64,000 nt of DNA, taken from Spongiibacter sp. IMCC21906 (GTDB lineage Bacteria > Pseudomonadota > Gammaproteobacteria > Pseudomonadales > Spongiibacteraceae). Under the pieces are notes generated by a model. The model did no database searches. It saw nothing but the letters and a program-made list of their open reading frames with translations, and was not told where the DNA came from. A program made the position numbers and the translations under genes. Below are positions 10,500 through 19,026 of the stretch, piece by piece (the stretch's first letter is position 1; the number at the start of each line of letters is the position of its first letter). The stretch covers positions 806,001 through 870,000 of the forward strand of contig NZ_CP011477.1 of the NCBI RefSeq assembly GCF_001010805.1, read 5' to 3'.

Positions 10500-10745
10500 T
10501 GGTTGCTTATTAGCCTTTTTGGGTAAGGGCTTAATGCCACTTACCTGGGAGAGTTTGGGTTTGGTGAGGCCGTAGTCGTAAAAAGGGTTATCAGTATTTA
10601 CCCGTATTGCTGTTCCTTGCAAAAACGGGTCTTGTAGCACCTTATGTTTTCATTGAAAACTTTAGGTGTTTAGCCGGTCTATTTCTTAAGCTGGGATAGC
10701 TGCTGAATCAACAATAAGTTAGTTAATAATAAAAAGGTAAATGCG

Positions 10746-12599
10746 ATGAGAAAATTGACTGCACTTTGTGTGGCTACCCTGCTTTGTTCTCCTGTTTCTG
10801 CGCAGAGCTATTTTAGTGAGTTACTTATTTTTGGTGACAGTTTGCTCGATAGCGGAAATTTGGGGCGCCGCTTTACCAATCGACTGGGGGATGGCAGTGG
10901 TGATTACGCCGTTGGGCCTTACGCCAATATTGCTCCCCAGTACTTAGGTTTGGCGCTTGGCTTGGCAACTGATCCGGCGGCGGCTGGTGGCACAAACTAC
11001 GCGGTGGGGGGGTATGAAACTGCAGATATTTTAAATTCTATTAATGGTTCTGGTTTAGCTTTACCTGCTGGGGGTACGGTGGCACGGCCCGCTTATTTAA
11101 CGGAGTTCAATCGTGTTGATCCTAATGCGCTTGTTTTGATTGACGGCGGTGGCAATGACTTTCTGAATGGTACTGCGACGGATCAGGCCAGCATTGTCAT
11201 GTCTGCACAAACTTTACTTGCTGGAGTGTCTGCAGTGAGTGGTGCAGGCGGTCGATACATTATGCTCAGTAATTTGCCCGATCTTGGTAAAACACCCGCG
11301 GCGCAAGCGCAAAATTTGAGTTTGCCCGGTTATGCAGAAACCGTGTCGGCGGGGGCGGCGGGCTATAATCAGGCGTTAACAACCTACGCGAATTTCAACC
11401 AAGCGAATATTATCCCGGTGGATTTGGCAGGGGTGATTAGCTACGTGTCAGATAATGCGGAAGATTACGGCTTTGCTAACGGCACAAATGCTGCGTTTGG
11501 CCCACTGGCGGGCTTCGATCAGCGGTATATGTGTTTTGATGACAGTGGTGGAGACTGTGTAGAGCATCCTGTCTACGGTATTGATGGCGTTAGCCCCGAT
11601 CCAGATAAATTATTATTTAACGATGGCGTTCACCCCACTGCTAAAGTCGGCGCTATTACCGGCGACTATTTGATTGATGTCGTGGTGGCACCGCAATTGG
11701 TCGGTCAATTATCAGGTATTGCGCTAGGTATGGCGCGGACCCAGCACAATAGTTTGGCGCAAACGCTGCGGGAAAATCGCTGGGCTGCTAATAATGTTGA
11801 CCGTTTTTTTGTTAGTGCCAGCGGCGTCAATGAAGATGTGCCGAGTGGTGGCGACCAGCAAACAAAGCACTTAACCCTTGGCTACAATAATGCGGTGTCG
11901 TCCGCGATGAGTCTGGGCGCTGCGGTTAGCATGGCAAAGCATGAGACTGACAGTGACGGCGCAGATTTTTCTGCCAGCAGTCTTGGTGTTAGCGGTTTGC
12001 TCAATTACCGCGATGGAAATTGGTTGGCAGAAGGCAGTGTGGGCTTGAGTATTATTGACTACAGTGACTTGGACCGTCATTTTAATTTAGGTGATCGGAT
12101 GCTGACCGCGAGTGGTGGCACAGACGGTTATGGTTGGCACTTTGATGCTCAGCTTGCCTATCAGTTAACGGCAACTGAAAACGTGAGTGTGGCACCTGCT
12201 TTGGGGGCGCGTCTGCTAAGCGCTAATGTGGATGGTTATACTGAATCGGGTGGCGCGGTTTCAAATTATCGCTGGGGCGAGCAGCGTCGCCAAAGCCGTC
12301 AGCTCCGCGCGGGCGTGTTGGCTAATTTGGTAGTGAGTGACAAGGTTAATGTTTATGCAGAGTTGTTCTCGGTGTCTGAGCTGGAAGATGCTGACGAAAC
12401 CATTGACGTTACTAACACCAATTTAGGTTTTAGCTCTTATCACATGCCAAGCTATCGGGCTGATAGCGATACCTTTGTCGATGCGACTGTGGGTGTGTCG
12501 GTGGCTTTGGATAAATCCCGTTTAGCGTTGAATATTCTTTACAGTGGTGAAGGCGAAGGTAGAGAGAGCGTTGTGCTTAATTACTCCCGCCCTTTCTAA
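10746..12599 (+). CDS. GDSL esterase/lipase autotransporter (EstA-like)
   Basis: 617-residue outer-membrane autotransporter. Residues 1-19 are a signal peptide ending CSPVSA. The passenger (about 24-320) is a GDSL hydrolase: block I FGDSLLDSG with nucleophile Ser32, block II GGTNYAVGG, block III DGGGNDF, and block V NDGVHPT with Asp293 and His296. The C-terminal 260 or so residues alternate in the manner of a 12-strand beta-barrel and end in the outer-membrane signature phenylalanine (NYSRPF). Resembles Pseudomonas EstA, a surface esterase linked to rhamnolipid and motility traits. AAAAGG precedes the ATG at 10746 by 8 bases. It is monocistronic and convergent with the alcohol dehydrogenase. 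Confidence 0.9.
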   Translation: MRKLTALCVATLLCSPVSAQSYFSELLIFGDSLLDSGNLGRRFTNRLGDGSGDYAVGPYANIAPQYLGLALGLATDPAAAGGTNYAVGGYETADILNSINGSGLALPAGGTVARPAYLTEFNRVDPNALVLIDGGGNDFLNGTATDQASIVMSAQTLLAGVSAVSGAGGRYIMLSNLPDLGKTPAAQAQNLSLPGYAETVSAGAAGYNQALTTYANFNQANIIPVDLAGVISYVSDNAEDYGFANGTNAAFGPLAGFDQRYMCFDDSGGDCVEHPVYGIDGVSPDPDKLLFNDGVHPTAKVGAITGDYLIDVVVAPQLVGQLSGIALGMARTQHNSLAQTLRENRWAANNVDRFFVSASGVNEDVPSGGDQQTKHLTLGYNNAVSSAMSLGAAVSMAKHETDSDGADFSASSLGVSGLLNYRDGNWLAEGSVGLSIIDYSDLDRHFNLGDRMLTASGGTDGYGWHFDAQLAYQLTATENVSVAPALGARLLSANVDGYTESGGAVSNYRWGEQRRQSRQLRAGVLANLVVSDKVNVYAELFSVSELEDADETIDVTNTNLGFSSYHMPSYRADSDTFVDATVGVSVALDKSRLALNILYSGEGEGRESVVLNYSRPF

Positions 12600-12675
12600 A
12601 GACGCTTGAGTTTGACCTCCAGGAGGCTATCAGGCTGGGCTGTGGGGGTCAAAGAAAACCGTAATTGAGATGGCT

Positions 12676-12710
12676 GCAGTTGTGAGCATTTGTTTTGCCC
12701 TCACAACTGC
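12676..12710. terminator. convergent hairpin between esterase and alcohol dehydrogenase
   Basis: Exact 11-bp inverted repeat GCAGTTGTGAG (12676-12686) / CTCACAACTGC (12700-12710) with a 13-base loop. It lies between two convergent genes. It lacks a long U-tract in either direction, so termination is inferred from position and stem strength. Confidence 0.5.
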
Positions 12711-12729
12711 TTGCCTACGTTTTCCGGTA

Positions 12730-13867
12730 TTAAAAAATCAACACCGGTTTGATTACGTCCCCACGAATAGAGGCATTAGCAGCCTCGTTAATATCCTCAA
12801 AGGCAAATTTCTGAATTAATTTATCAAAAGGAAACTTCCCTTCTTGATACCAGTTGGCCATGCGGGGAATAAATTCCTGAGGATCGGCGTCCCCTTCGAT
12901 AATGTATTTGGCGCCAACCCCTCGTCCCAGCATGCTCATCATATTGGCCGGTAAGGTGGCCTCGGCTGGTGGCACACCGAGCAAGCCGAGCATGCCTTTG
13001 GGGAGCAGAATCTCCATGGCCACAGCAACAACACTAGGGATGCCGGTGGTGTCGATGGCGTAGTTCACCCCGCCGCCACTGAGTGTTTGCAGAGCTTCCA
13101 GTACATTGTCATTGGCCATCGGGTCTATGGTGTCTGTGGCGCCAAGCTCCATGGCCAGCGCTCTGCGGCTAGCATTGGGTTCAATTACAAACACCTTGTC
13201 GGCGCCAACGGCTTTGGCACCCATTAAGGCGCTGAGGCCCACCGCGCCGCCACCAAAAATAGCTAAACTATCGCCGGGTTTAATAGCTAGCGAGTTTACC
13301 GCGGCGCCCGCCCCAGTTTGAATGCCGCAACCTAGCGGCCCCATGATTTCTAGGGGTAAGGATTTGTCGATCACAACGGTGTTGGCTTCTCTGGCGACGG
13401 CGTAGGTCGCAAAAGATGATTGGCAGAAGAACACCGCGTTAATGGCTTCGCCATTTTGGGTTACGGTGGCGCTGCCGTCGCTGGCTCGGGTGCCAGAAAT
13501 ATTTCTGGGATAGAAGTCGAAACAGTATGCAGGCTGATCTTGTTTGCAGTTTTGGCATTCGCCACAGGAGTCAAAGCTCAGTACCACATGGTCGCCCGGT
13601 TCCACACCGGTGACGGCATCGCCTATTGCCTCGACAATCCCCGAGCCCTCATGGCCTAGAACAATAGGCATCGCAGTGGGGAATTCACCCGTACGGCAGG
13701 CTTCGTCGGTATGGCAAATGCCACAACCAACAACGCGTATTAGCACTTCGTCAGCCTGAATGGGGGCGAGTTCTACCTCTTCAATTTGCCATGCTTGGTT
13801 TATATCACGAACGATGGCAGCTTTAGCTTTAGATGGCAGCTTTAGCTTTAATAGTGGATTGGCTCAT
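12730..13867 (-). pseudogene. zinc-dependent alcohol dehydrogenase, frameshifted by a 19-bp duplication
   Basis: Medium-chain zinc alcohol dehydrogenase of the aryl/benzyl-alcohol type. Catalytic zinc ligands appear in GCGICHTDE and GHEGSG, the structural zinc site in CGECQNCKQDQPAYC, and the NAD Rossmann motif in GGGAVGLSALMGAKA. The natural start is the ATG at 13867 (AAAGG 8 bases upstream), encoding MSQSTIKAKAAI, but an exact 19-bp tandem duplication at 13813-13850 then puts TAA in frame and shifts the rest by +1. Removing one copy restores a continuous 372-residue protein, the expected size. As it stands only a GTG at 13746 could start a protein lacking about 30 N-terminal residues of the GroES-like fold, so activity is doubtful. 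Confidence 0.82.
13813..13850. repeat. 19-bp exact tandem duplication
   Basis: Two adjacent identical copies of gatggcagctttagcttta (13813-13831 and 13832-13850) inside the 5' end of the alcohol dehydrogenase gene. Nineteen is not a multiple of three, so the duplication disrupts the frame. Each copy itself contains the internal direct repeat ctttag/cttta, a plausible slippage substrate. Confidence 0.97.
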
Positions 13868-14133
13868 TTGTAGGCCTTTCTTGGTTTTTTGTTGTAAGTT
13901 GACTGATCCAAATTCTGCTTGTGTAACAGAGACAACTTAGAGTGAGAGTGAATACCGTATTACGATTTTGTATTCAGTGTAGCAAGATGGCAAGAAGGGC
14001 CCCAGTTTTTTTGTAATGCTTACACCAAGTCAGTAGCAATCAAGTCATGTTAATGGCAAGAGTGGGTTTTGCCTGTTATTGCCAGGTTGGGCAGAGAATT
14101 ATAAGTGTATTTGAAAAAGTGAGAGTGAGACTT

Positions 14134-16188
14134 ATGAAGTGTATTGCTTTATTGCCGGCCTTCTTAATATGCCTCGTCGGGCTTGCTGGCTGTGCTACGG
14201 AAATGAGCGAAAGCCTTTATGTATTTAATTCAGAGCAGTCTAAGCCGGTGGTAACGTCAGCTCAGCACGGCGAAACTCTGGCTCAACGTGTTCCTGCTTC
14301 AAGTGAGAGCTTAACGTTCAGCGGGCGTCTAATTGGTCGCCTCGAAAAAAATGGAACAATTTATCCGGGCCCTAGTTTTGCCCGTGGATATCGATCTCAA
14401 TATGGGTTTAAAACTGAAACCAGTGAGCTGAAGCGTAGAGGCCTTATCGATGTGGCTGTTGAAGTTGATATGCGAGGTGGTGTGCCTGTCTACCGCTTTT
14501 TGCTGACACCACAGCGCAGTATTAAGAGTAAGCATGTTGCACATTGGGACCCGATTGCTCGGGTTAGGGTTGAAAATAAGCGTGGTAAAAATAAATCCTT
14601 TTCTTTATTAGCCCCCCTGCCTGAAGGGGAGCGTTTGAAGAATGGGCAAATTATTACCCCGTGGGTTTATTGTGGGCGCTGTTTTGTGAATGAGGGTTCA
14701 TATTCGTTGAAAAACGATGACGAATACTTTCGGCTTTACAATGAGCGGATAGACTGGCTAAAACCGATGCGCAATTATAAGCGCTCTATCAACATCGTTG
14801 GTGGATTCTCATTGCTGCCTGAGAATTCCAATATGTTGAAGAGGCAGGGTATCGAGGATTTGTCGGTTGGCGATGATTTGGCTGAATCTGCGCGACAGGC
14901 ATTTATTCACGACTACGCCGACTACAAGGCACGCGTTGAACAATCAAAGCTAGCTAATCGAGCCTACCAATTTTTTATCGATAATAAGTATGCTCCTCTA
15001 ACAATGTGGGCGCAGTTTGAAAAAGCGGATTGCCCAAAGTATCTGACGGGGGCCAACATTAATCAAACGCCGGATTACAATCGTAGATATATCCGCCAAA
15101 ATAAAGAGTTTATTCGCTGTGCCCGCAGCAGTGTAGATAGCTATAATTTTGAAGCTTTTGTTGCAGTTTATCCTGAATTAATTGCGCGTGAAGAAACGCT
15201 GTGGGAGAAAACCTATGGCATTGAACGGCAAAAAATCGACAATGCTGAAGGCCAGCTTCAATACGCAAAGAATGTAATTGACGGCGCGTATAACGGCATC
15301 GAAAACATTCAACGCTACATCAATGTTAAAGAAGAGCGGTATGCCCGTGAGCGGCGTCAGCGCGAAATAACAATGAATGCATTCAATGAGGTTAGCCAAA
15401 AATTTGCAGGAATGATGGCAGAGTCCCGCAATAAGCAGGTGGTCGTGACGGCTGATGGACGAGTTTCCACTGTTGGCAGAGAGCAAGCGCGGGCCGTTGA
15501 GCAAGGGCGAATGCAGGCTTACCTCGATGCAAATAAAAAAGAAGAGAAGCCGAGAGATGCTGATGTAAAGTTTAAGTCATCTGAGCTGACAAAGCCCCCA
15601 GAGGGTGAGAAAGCTGATAGGGAAAAAAACGCAGTACCATCGGCTGCCCCGTCTGCTCAAAGTCAAAAGGTGAAGCCTGCTGTCGCCCCGGTAGCCAGTG
15701 ATGGTGACGACACCTTGGCCAATCAGGAGCAGGATCAGCGAATGACAAAGCTCGAAAGCCAGATCGCTAAAAAGAAGGCGCGGGAGCAAGAGTTGCAGCA
15801 ACAGCTGGAAGAAAGAAAAGAGCGTGAGTTTGAGGTTGCGACAGCAAGGGTAAAAGAGAAGCCTCAGGCTGTGGTGCCGATGTCTGGTGGTATGAATGGC
15901 TGCGTAACGTTATTAGCAGTTAAACGCTATCCAGGAAAATCTCCCTTGGGTTCTTGTAGCTACGATCAGCCCGAGCGACTTTCCACAGAATTTCGCTTTC
16001 GCAACAACTGCGAGCTTCCCGTTGATATTCATCTTGAGATTGACTACGACGACGGCAGTAGTAAACCAAGTGCTGAATACGGCATTAAAGCAGGTAAAGC
16101 CCGCACTACTATTTCCCACTGTGGACTGTCGGATTATTCCTTCACGTATGAAGAAACGGGGGAGTCTGTGAGGCGTCGCAGTCAATGA
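14134..16188 (+). CDS. large lipoprotein of unknown function
   Basis: 684 residues from the ATG at 14134, chosen because the following MKCIALLPAFLICLVGLAGC is a clean lipoprotein signal with lipobox LAGC (Cys20); the frame is open further upstream to 14047 but that extension has no signal logic. After a globular region (about 30-300) rich in aromatic and basic residues come a charged coiled-coil-prone middle (about 370-470), a low-complexity linker rich in K, E, P and A (about 480-600) with a second coiled coil, and a C-terminal cysteine-containing beta-rich domain (about 610-684; CVTLLAVKRYPG to ISHCGLSDYSF). No family is recognised. It is flanked by gaps of 266 and 138 bases and seems monocistronic. 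Confidence 0.7.
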   Translation: MKCIALLPAFLICLVGLAGCATEMSESLYVFNSEQSKPVVTSAQHGETLAQRVPASSESLTFSGRLIGRLEKNGTIYPGPSFARGYRSQYGFKTETSELKRRGLIDVAVEVDMRGGVPVYRFLLTPQRSIKSKHVAHWDPIARVRVENKRGKNKSFSLLAPLPEGERLKNGQIITPWVYCGRCFVNEGSYSLKNDDEYFRLYNERIDWLKPMRNYKRSINIVGGFSLLPENSNMLKRQGIEDLSVGDDLAESARQAFIHDYADYKARVEQSKLANRAYQFFIDNKYAPLTMWAQFEKADCPKYLTGANINQTPDYNRRYIRQNKEFIRCARSSVDSYNFEAFVAVYPELIAREETLWEKTYGIERQKIDNAEGQLQYAKNVIDGAYNGIENIQRYINVKEERYARERRQREITMNAFNEVSQKFAGMMAESRNKQVVVTADGRVSTVGREQARAVEQGRMQAYLDANKKEEKPRDADVKFKSSELTKPPEGEKADREKNAVPSAAPSAQSQKVKPAVAPVASDGDDTLANQEQDQRMTKLESQIAKKKAREQELQQQLEERKEREFEVATARVKEKPQAVVPMSGGMNGCVTLLAVKRYPGKSPLGSCSYDQPERLSTEFRFRNNCELPVDIHLEIDYDDGSSKPSAEYGIKAGKARTTISHCGLSDYSFTYEETGESVRRRSQ

Positions 16189-16326
16189 AAATGAGAAAAG
16201 CTAGGTCGTTGTTGTGACGCTAATGTTGACCGATGAGTTCAATCAAAAGCTGGCTGTTGCGACATTCGGTTCAGGTGTTTGCTTTGTCCGTCGCAATATC
16301 TCTTGCTGCAGTAGGATGATCATGTT

Positions 16327-17286
16327 TTGGATATCAATATGATTTGGCCGAAAGAAGTTGATCAAAATGCATTGCCGGAATTGCCACCACTGTCGCTGGC
16401 TAACACGGTAGCGGGTTTAGAGTGGGGGCCAAGTTACGCTGAGTTTTACGGTATCGATTTTGCTAAAGACTTTGCGGGTTTGCGTCACTACTTGGGTTAT
16501 TTTGAGAGTGCGGGGGAGCGTATCGCTGCTCAGGTGTTTGCTTTGCCGGAAGCAAGCCGTACCGCTTATCTCTATCACGGATTTTATGACCACGTAGGTT
16601 TATATAACAACGCCATTGCTTATTGCCTGCGTCACGGCTGCTCTGTGGTGGCCTACGATCTGCCTGGACACGGTCTGTCGTCGGGGCCTAGAGCGTCCAT
16701 CGAGAGTTTCCAAATGTATCTTCAAGTACTGCGAGATGCATTTGTTGCGGTGGCAGCTTTTGGCTTGCCCGAATCGCGGCTAGCCCTTGCTCAAAGTACT
16801 GGCTGTGCGATTTTGATGTCGCATCTACTGGATGGTGGTGAGGCCGATTTTGATAAATCGGTATTGATGGCGCCGCTGGTAAGGCCAGTGGATTGGTGGT
16901 GGGGGCGTCCAGCCCATGCTGTATTAAAATATTTTATTCCCAGTCTGCCCCGAAAGTTTGCTGATAATTCCGATGATCAGCTTTTTTTAGAATTTTTGCG
17001 GGAGAAAGATCCGCTGCAACCACGCACACTGCCGCTAAGTTGGGTGGGTGCGCTGAAGAAATGGCTGCCTTGGTTTTTGGGGCTGCCCGCAAGTGAAAGT
17101 CAGATACTGGTGGTGCAGGGGGATGCCGACGACACCGTGGACTGGCGATTTAATTTGCCGGTAATTCGCAAAAAGTTTCCACAATTAAAGGAACATCATC
17201 TCTCTGGTGCTCGGCATCATCTGGTAAAAGAAGGTGAGAGCTATCGTCGGCAGCTGTGGCAGGCCTGTGATGATTTTCTATTTTAG
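16327..17286 (+). CDS. alpha/beta hydrolase, lysophospholipase-like
   Basis: 319 residues with a serine hydrolase lid-type fold: the oxyanion segment LYHGFYDHVGLYNN, the strand VVAYDLPGHGLSSGPRA, a nucleophile elbow AQSTG (Ser157), a late acid in VVQGDADDTVDW and a C-terminal histidine in GARHHLVKE. This layout is that of monoglyceride lipase/lysophospholipase-like hydrolases. The elbow begins with alanine instead of the usual glycine (A-x-S-x-G). The start is uncertain: TTG at 16327 lies 11 bases after AGGATG, while an ATG at 16339 has no close ribosome site. The substrate is unknown. Confidence 0.8.
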   Translation: MDINMIWPKEVDQNALPELPPLSLANTVAGLEWGPSYAEFYGIDFAKDFAGLRHYLGYFESAGERIAAQVFALPEASRTAYLYHGFYDHVGLYNNAIAYCLRHGCSVVAYDLPGHGLSSGPRASIESFQMYLQVLRDAFVAVAAFGLPESRLALAQSTGCAILMSHLLDGGEADFDKSVLMAPLVRPVDWWWGRPAHAVLKYFIPSLPRKFADNSDDQLFLEFLREKDPLQPRTLPLSWVGALKKWLPWFLGLPASESQILVVQGDADDTVDWRFNLPVIRKKFPQLKEHHLSGARHHLVKEGESYRRQLWQACDDFLF

Positions 17287-17328
17287 TGTTTGTGGGTTTG
17301 ATGAAAATGAGGGCTTAGCCGTAGCGGC

Positions 17329-17700
17329 CTAGCCCACAGAAGGAGGGGTGGTATTGGCAACCCATTCCCACCATTGGTGTTCGCCTTCGGGTTTGTCGTT
17401 GTCTTGGCAGCGGTGCACATTCCAGGTAACCAGGTACTCGGGGTTATCGATGCTCTCACCATCACTGGTTTTATAATTTCCCGCTGGTGCCTTAAACCAA
17501 GGTGCCAGCGAAGACGGAACGGTAAATTCCTCTTTATTGGGCTGGCTCAGGGTAATGCCGTCTTTCGGTGTTACCCGTACGACAACGCCGGACAGCACGC
17601 GCTGCTGTAGTGCTTCGCCACCAATGTCAAAGTAGCTCAGTCCGACGAGTGCCGTTTTGTCCAGCAGTGCGGCGAGTTCTGGATCGAGGATATCGCTCAT
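17329..17700 (-). CDS. conserved hypothetical protein downstream of serA
   Basis: 123 residues, acidic, with no signal peptide or membrane segment. The sequence is tryptophan-rich near the C-terminus (WNVHRCQDNDKPEGEHQWWEWVANTT). No family is recognised. It starts 9 bases after the serA stop on the same strand, so it should be cotranscribed with and translated after serA; reading-frame length and codon use look like its neighbours. A small beta-barrel-like domain is possible from SGVVVRVTPKDGITLSQ but this is a guess. Confidence 0.7.
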   Translation of the reverse strand: MSDILDPELAALLDKTALVGLSYFDIGGEALQQRVLSGVVVRVTPKDGITLSQPNKEEFTVPSSLAPWFKAPAGNYKTSDGESIDNPEYLVTWNVHRCQDNDKPEGEHQWWEWVANTTPPSVG

Positions 17701-17709
17701 GAATAAACC

Positions 17710-18936
17710 TTAGAACAGAATCCGACATTTAATGGTGTCGGGAATCTGAGCCAGTTTTTTCAGGGCGATCTCGCTAGAGGCTTGGTCGATATCCATTACC
17801 ACATAACCCACAGTGTCATTGGTTTGCAGATACTGACCAGAGATATTGATTTGATTCTCTGAAAAGATCTGGTTAATGGCGCTGAGGATGCCGGGAACAT
17901 TACGGTGTATGTGCAGCACACGATGTTTGCCAGGGTGGGCAGGCAGGGCGACTTCGGGGAAGTTGACCGACGATGTGGTGGTGCCGTTGTCGGAATACTT
18001 CACCAGTTTGTCTGCTACTTCCAAGCCGATGTTTTGCTGGGCCTCGGCGGTGGAGCCACCGATATGCGGCGTCAGAAAAACATTGTCGAATTCGCGCAAT
18101 GGTGAAATGAATTCGTCGTTGTTACTGCGGGGCTCTTCTGGAAATACATCAATGGCGGCGCCAGCCAGTTTATTGTCCCGCAGCGCGTTGGCCAAGGCGT
18201 CGATATCTACCACCGTGCCCCGGGCGGCATTGATAAAAATACTGCCGGTTTTCATTTGTGCAAATTCGCTGGCACCAATCATATCTTGGGTAGAGGCCGT
18301 TTCTGGCACATGCAAGGTGACGATGTCAGAGGTGGCCAGCAGCTCGCCCATGCTCACTTGTATGGCATTACCCAGTGGCAATTTGTTGACCACGTCGGTA
18401 AAGCATACCTCCATACCTAGGCTTTCAGCGATAACCGATAGCTGCATGCCGATAGAGCCGTAACCGACAATACCAAGACGCTTGCCGCGAATCTCATAGG
18501 AGCCCACGGCAGTTTTCATCCATTCGCCACGATGGGCGGCGGCGTTTTTCTCGGCAATGCCCCGCAGCAATAGGATGGCTTCGGCAATCACCAGCTCGGC
18601 AACTGAGCGGGTGTTGGAGAATGGCGCATTAAACACGGCAACGCCATGTTCGGTGGCGGCCTGTAAATCCACCTGATTGGTGCCGATGCAGAAGCAGCCG
18701 ACAGCAATCAGCTTTTTGGCTTCGGCAAAGACGTCGTTGGTGAGCTGGGTGCGAGAGCGAATGCCGACAAAATGGGCATCAGCAATCTTTTGCTTTAGCT
18801 CTTCGTCGGGCAGGGCTTTCTGATAATAGTCGATATTGGTATAGCCGGCGGCATGCAGGGCGTCGACGGCGGATTGATGCAAACCTTCAAGTAGAAGGAA
18901 TTTGATTTTCGCCTTGTCGAGGGATGTTTTGGGCAT
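17710..18936 (-). CDS. serA: D-3-phosphoglycerate dehydrogenase
   Basis: First step of serine biosynthesis, oxidising 3-phosphoglycerate with NAD. The 408-residue sequence follows E. coli SerA closely: KIKFLLLEGLHQSAVDAL at the N-terminus, GCFCIGTNQVDL, the NAD motif GIVGYGSIGMQL (about residue 157), catalytic Arg in INAARGTVVDI, the HIGGS histidine motif, and a C-terminal ACT serine-sensing domain (about 335-408, VLHIHRNVPGILSAINQIF). The ATG at 18936 is preferred over an upstream GTG at 18948, with GAGTGA as a modest ribosome site. It is divergent from the D-2-hydroxyglutarate dehydrogenase-like gene, whose product removes the by-product SerA can make. Confidence 0.95.
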   Translation of the reverse strand: MPKTSLDKAKIKFLLLEGLHQSAVDALHAAGYTNIDYYQKALPDEELKQKIADAHFVGIRSRTQLTNDVFAEAKKLIAVGCFCIGTNQVDLQAATEHGVAVFNAPFSNTRSVAELVIAEAILLLRGIAEKNAAAHRGEWMKTAVGSYEIRGKRLGIVGYGSIGMQLSVIAESLGMEVCFTDVVNKLPLGNAIQVSMGELLATSDIVTLHVPETASTQDMIGASEFAQMKTGSIFINAARGTVVDIDALANALRDNKLAGAAIDVFPEEPRSNNDEFISPLREFDNVFLTPHIGGSTAEAQQNIGLEVADKLVKYSDNGTTTSSVNFPEVALPAHPGKHRVLHIHRNVPGILSAINQIFSENQINISGQYLQTNDTVGYVVMDIDQASSEIALKKLAQIPDTIKCRILF

Positions 18937-19026
18937 GGGAGTGATCACTCACGCTGAGGTACAGGAAAGCGCGGTATGATATCATAGATCCCTTTCCCAA
19001 GTGCTATTCTGTGAGGCTTTACCGCT

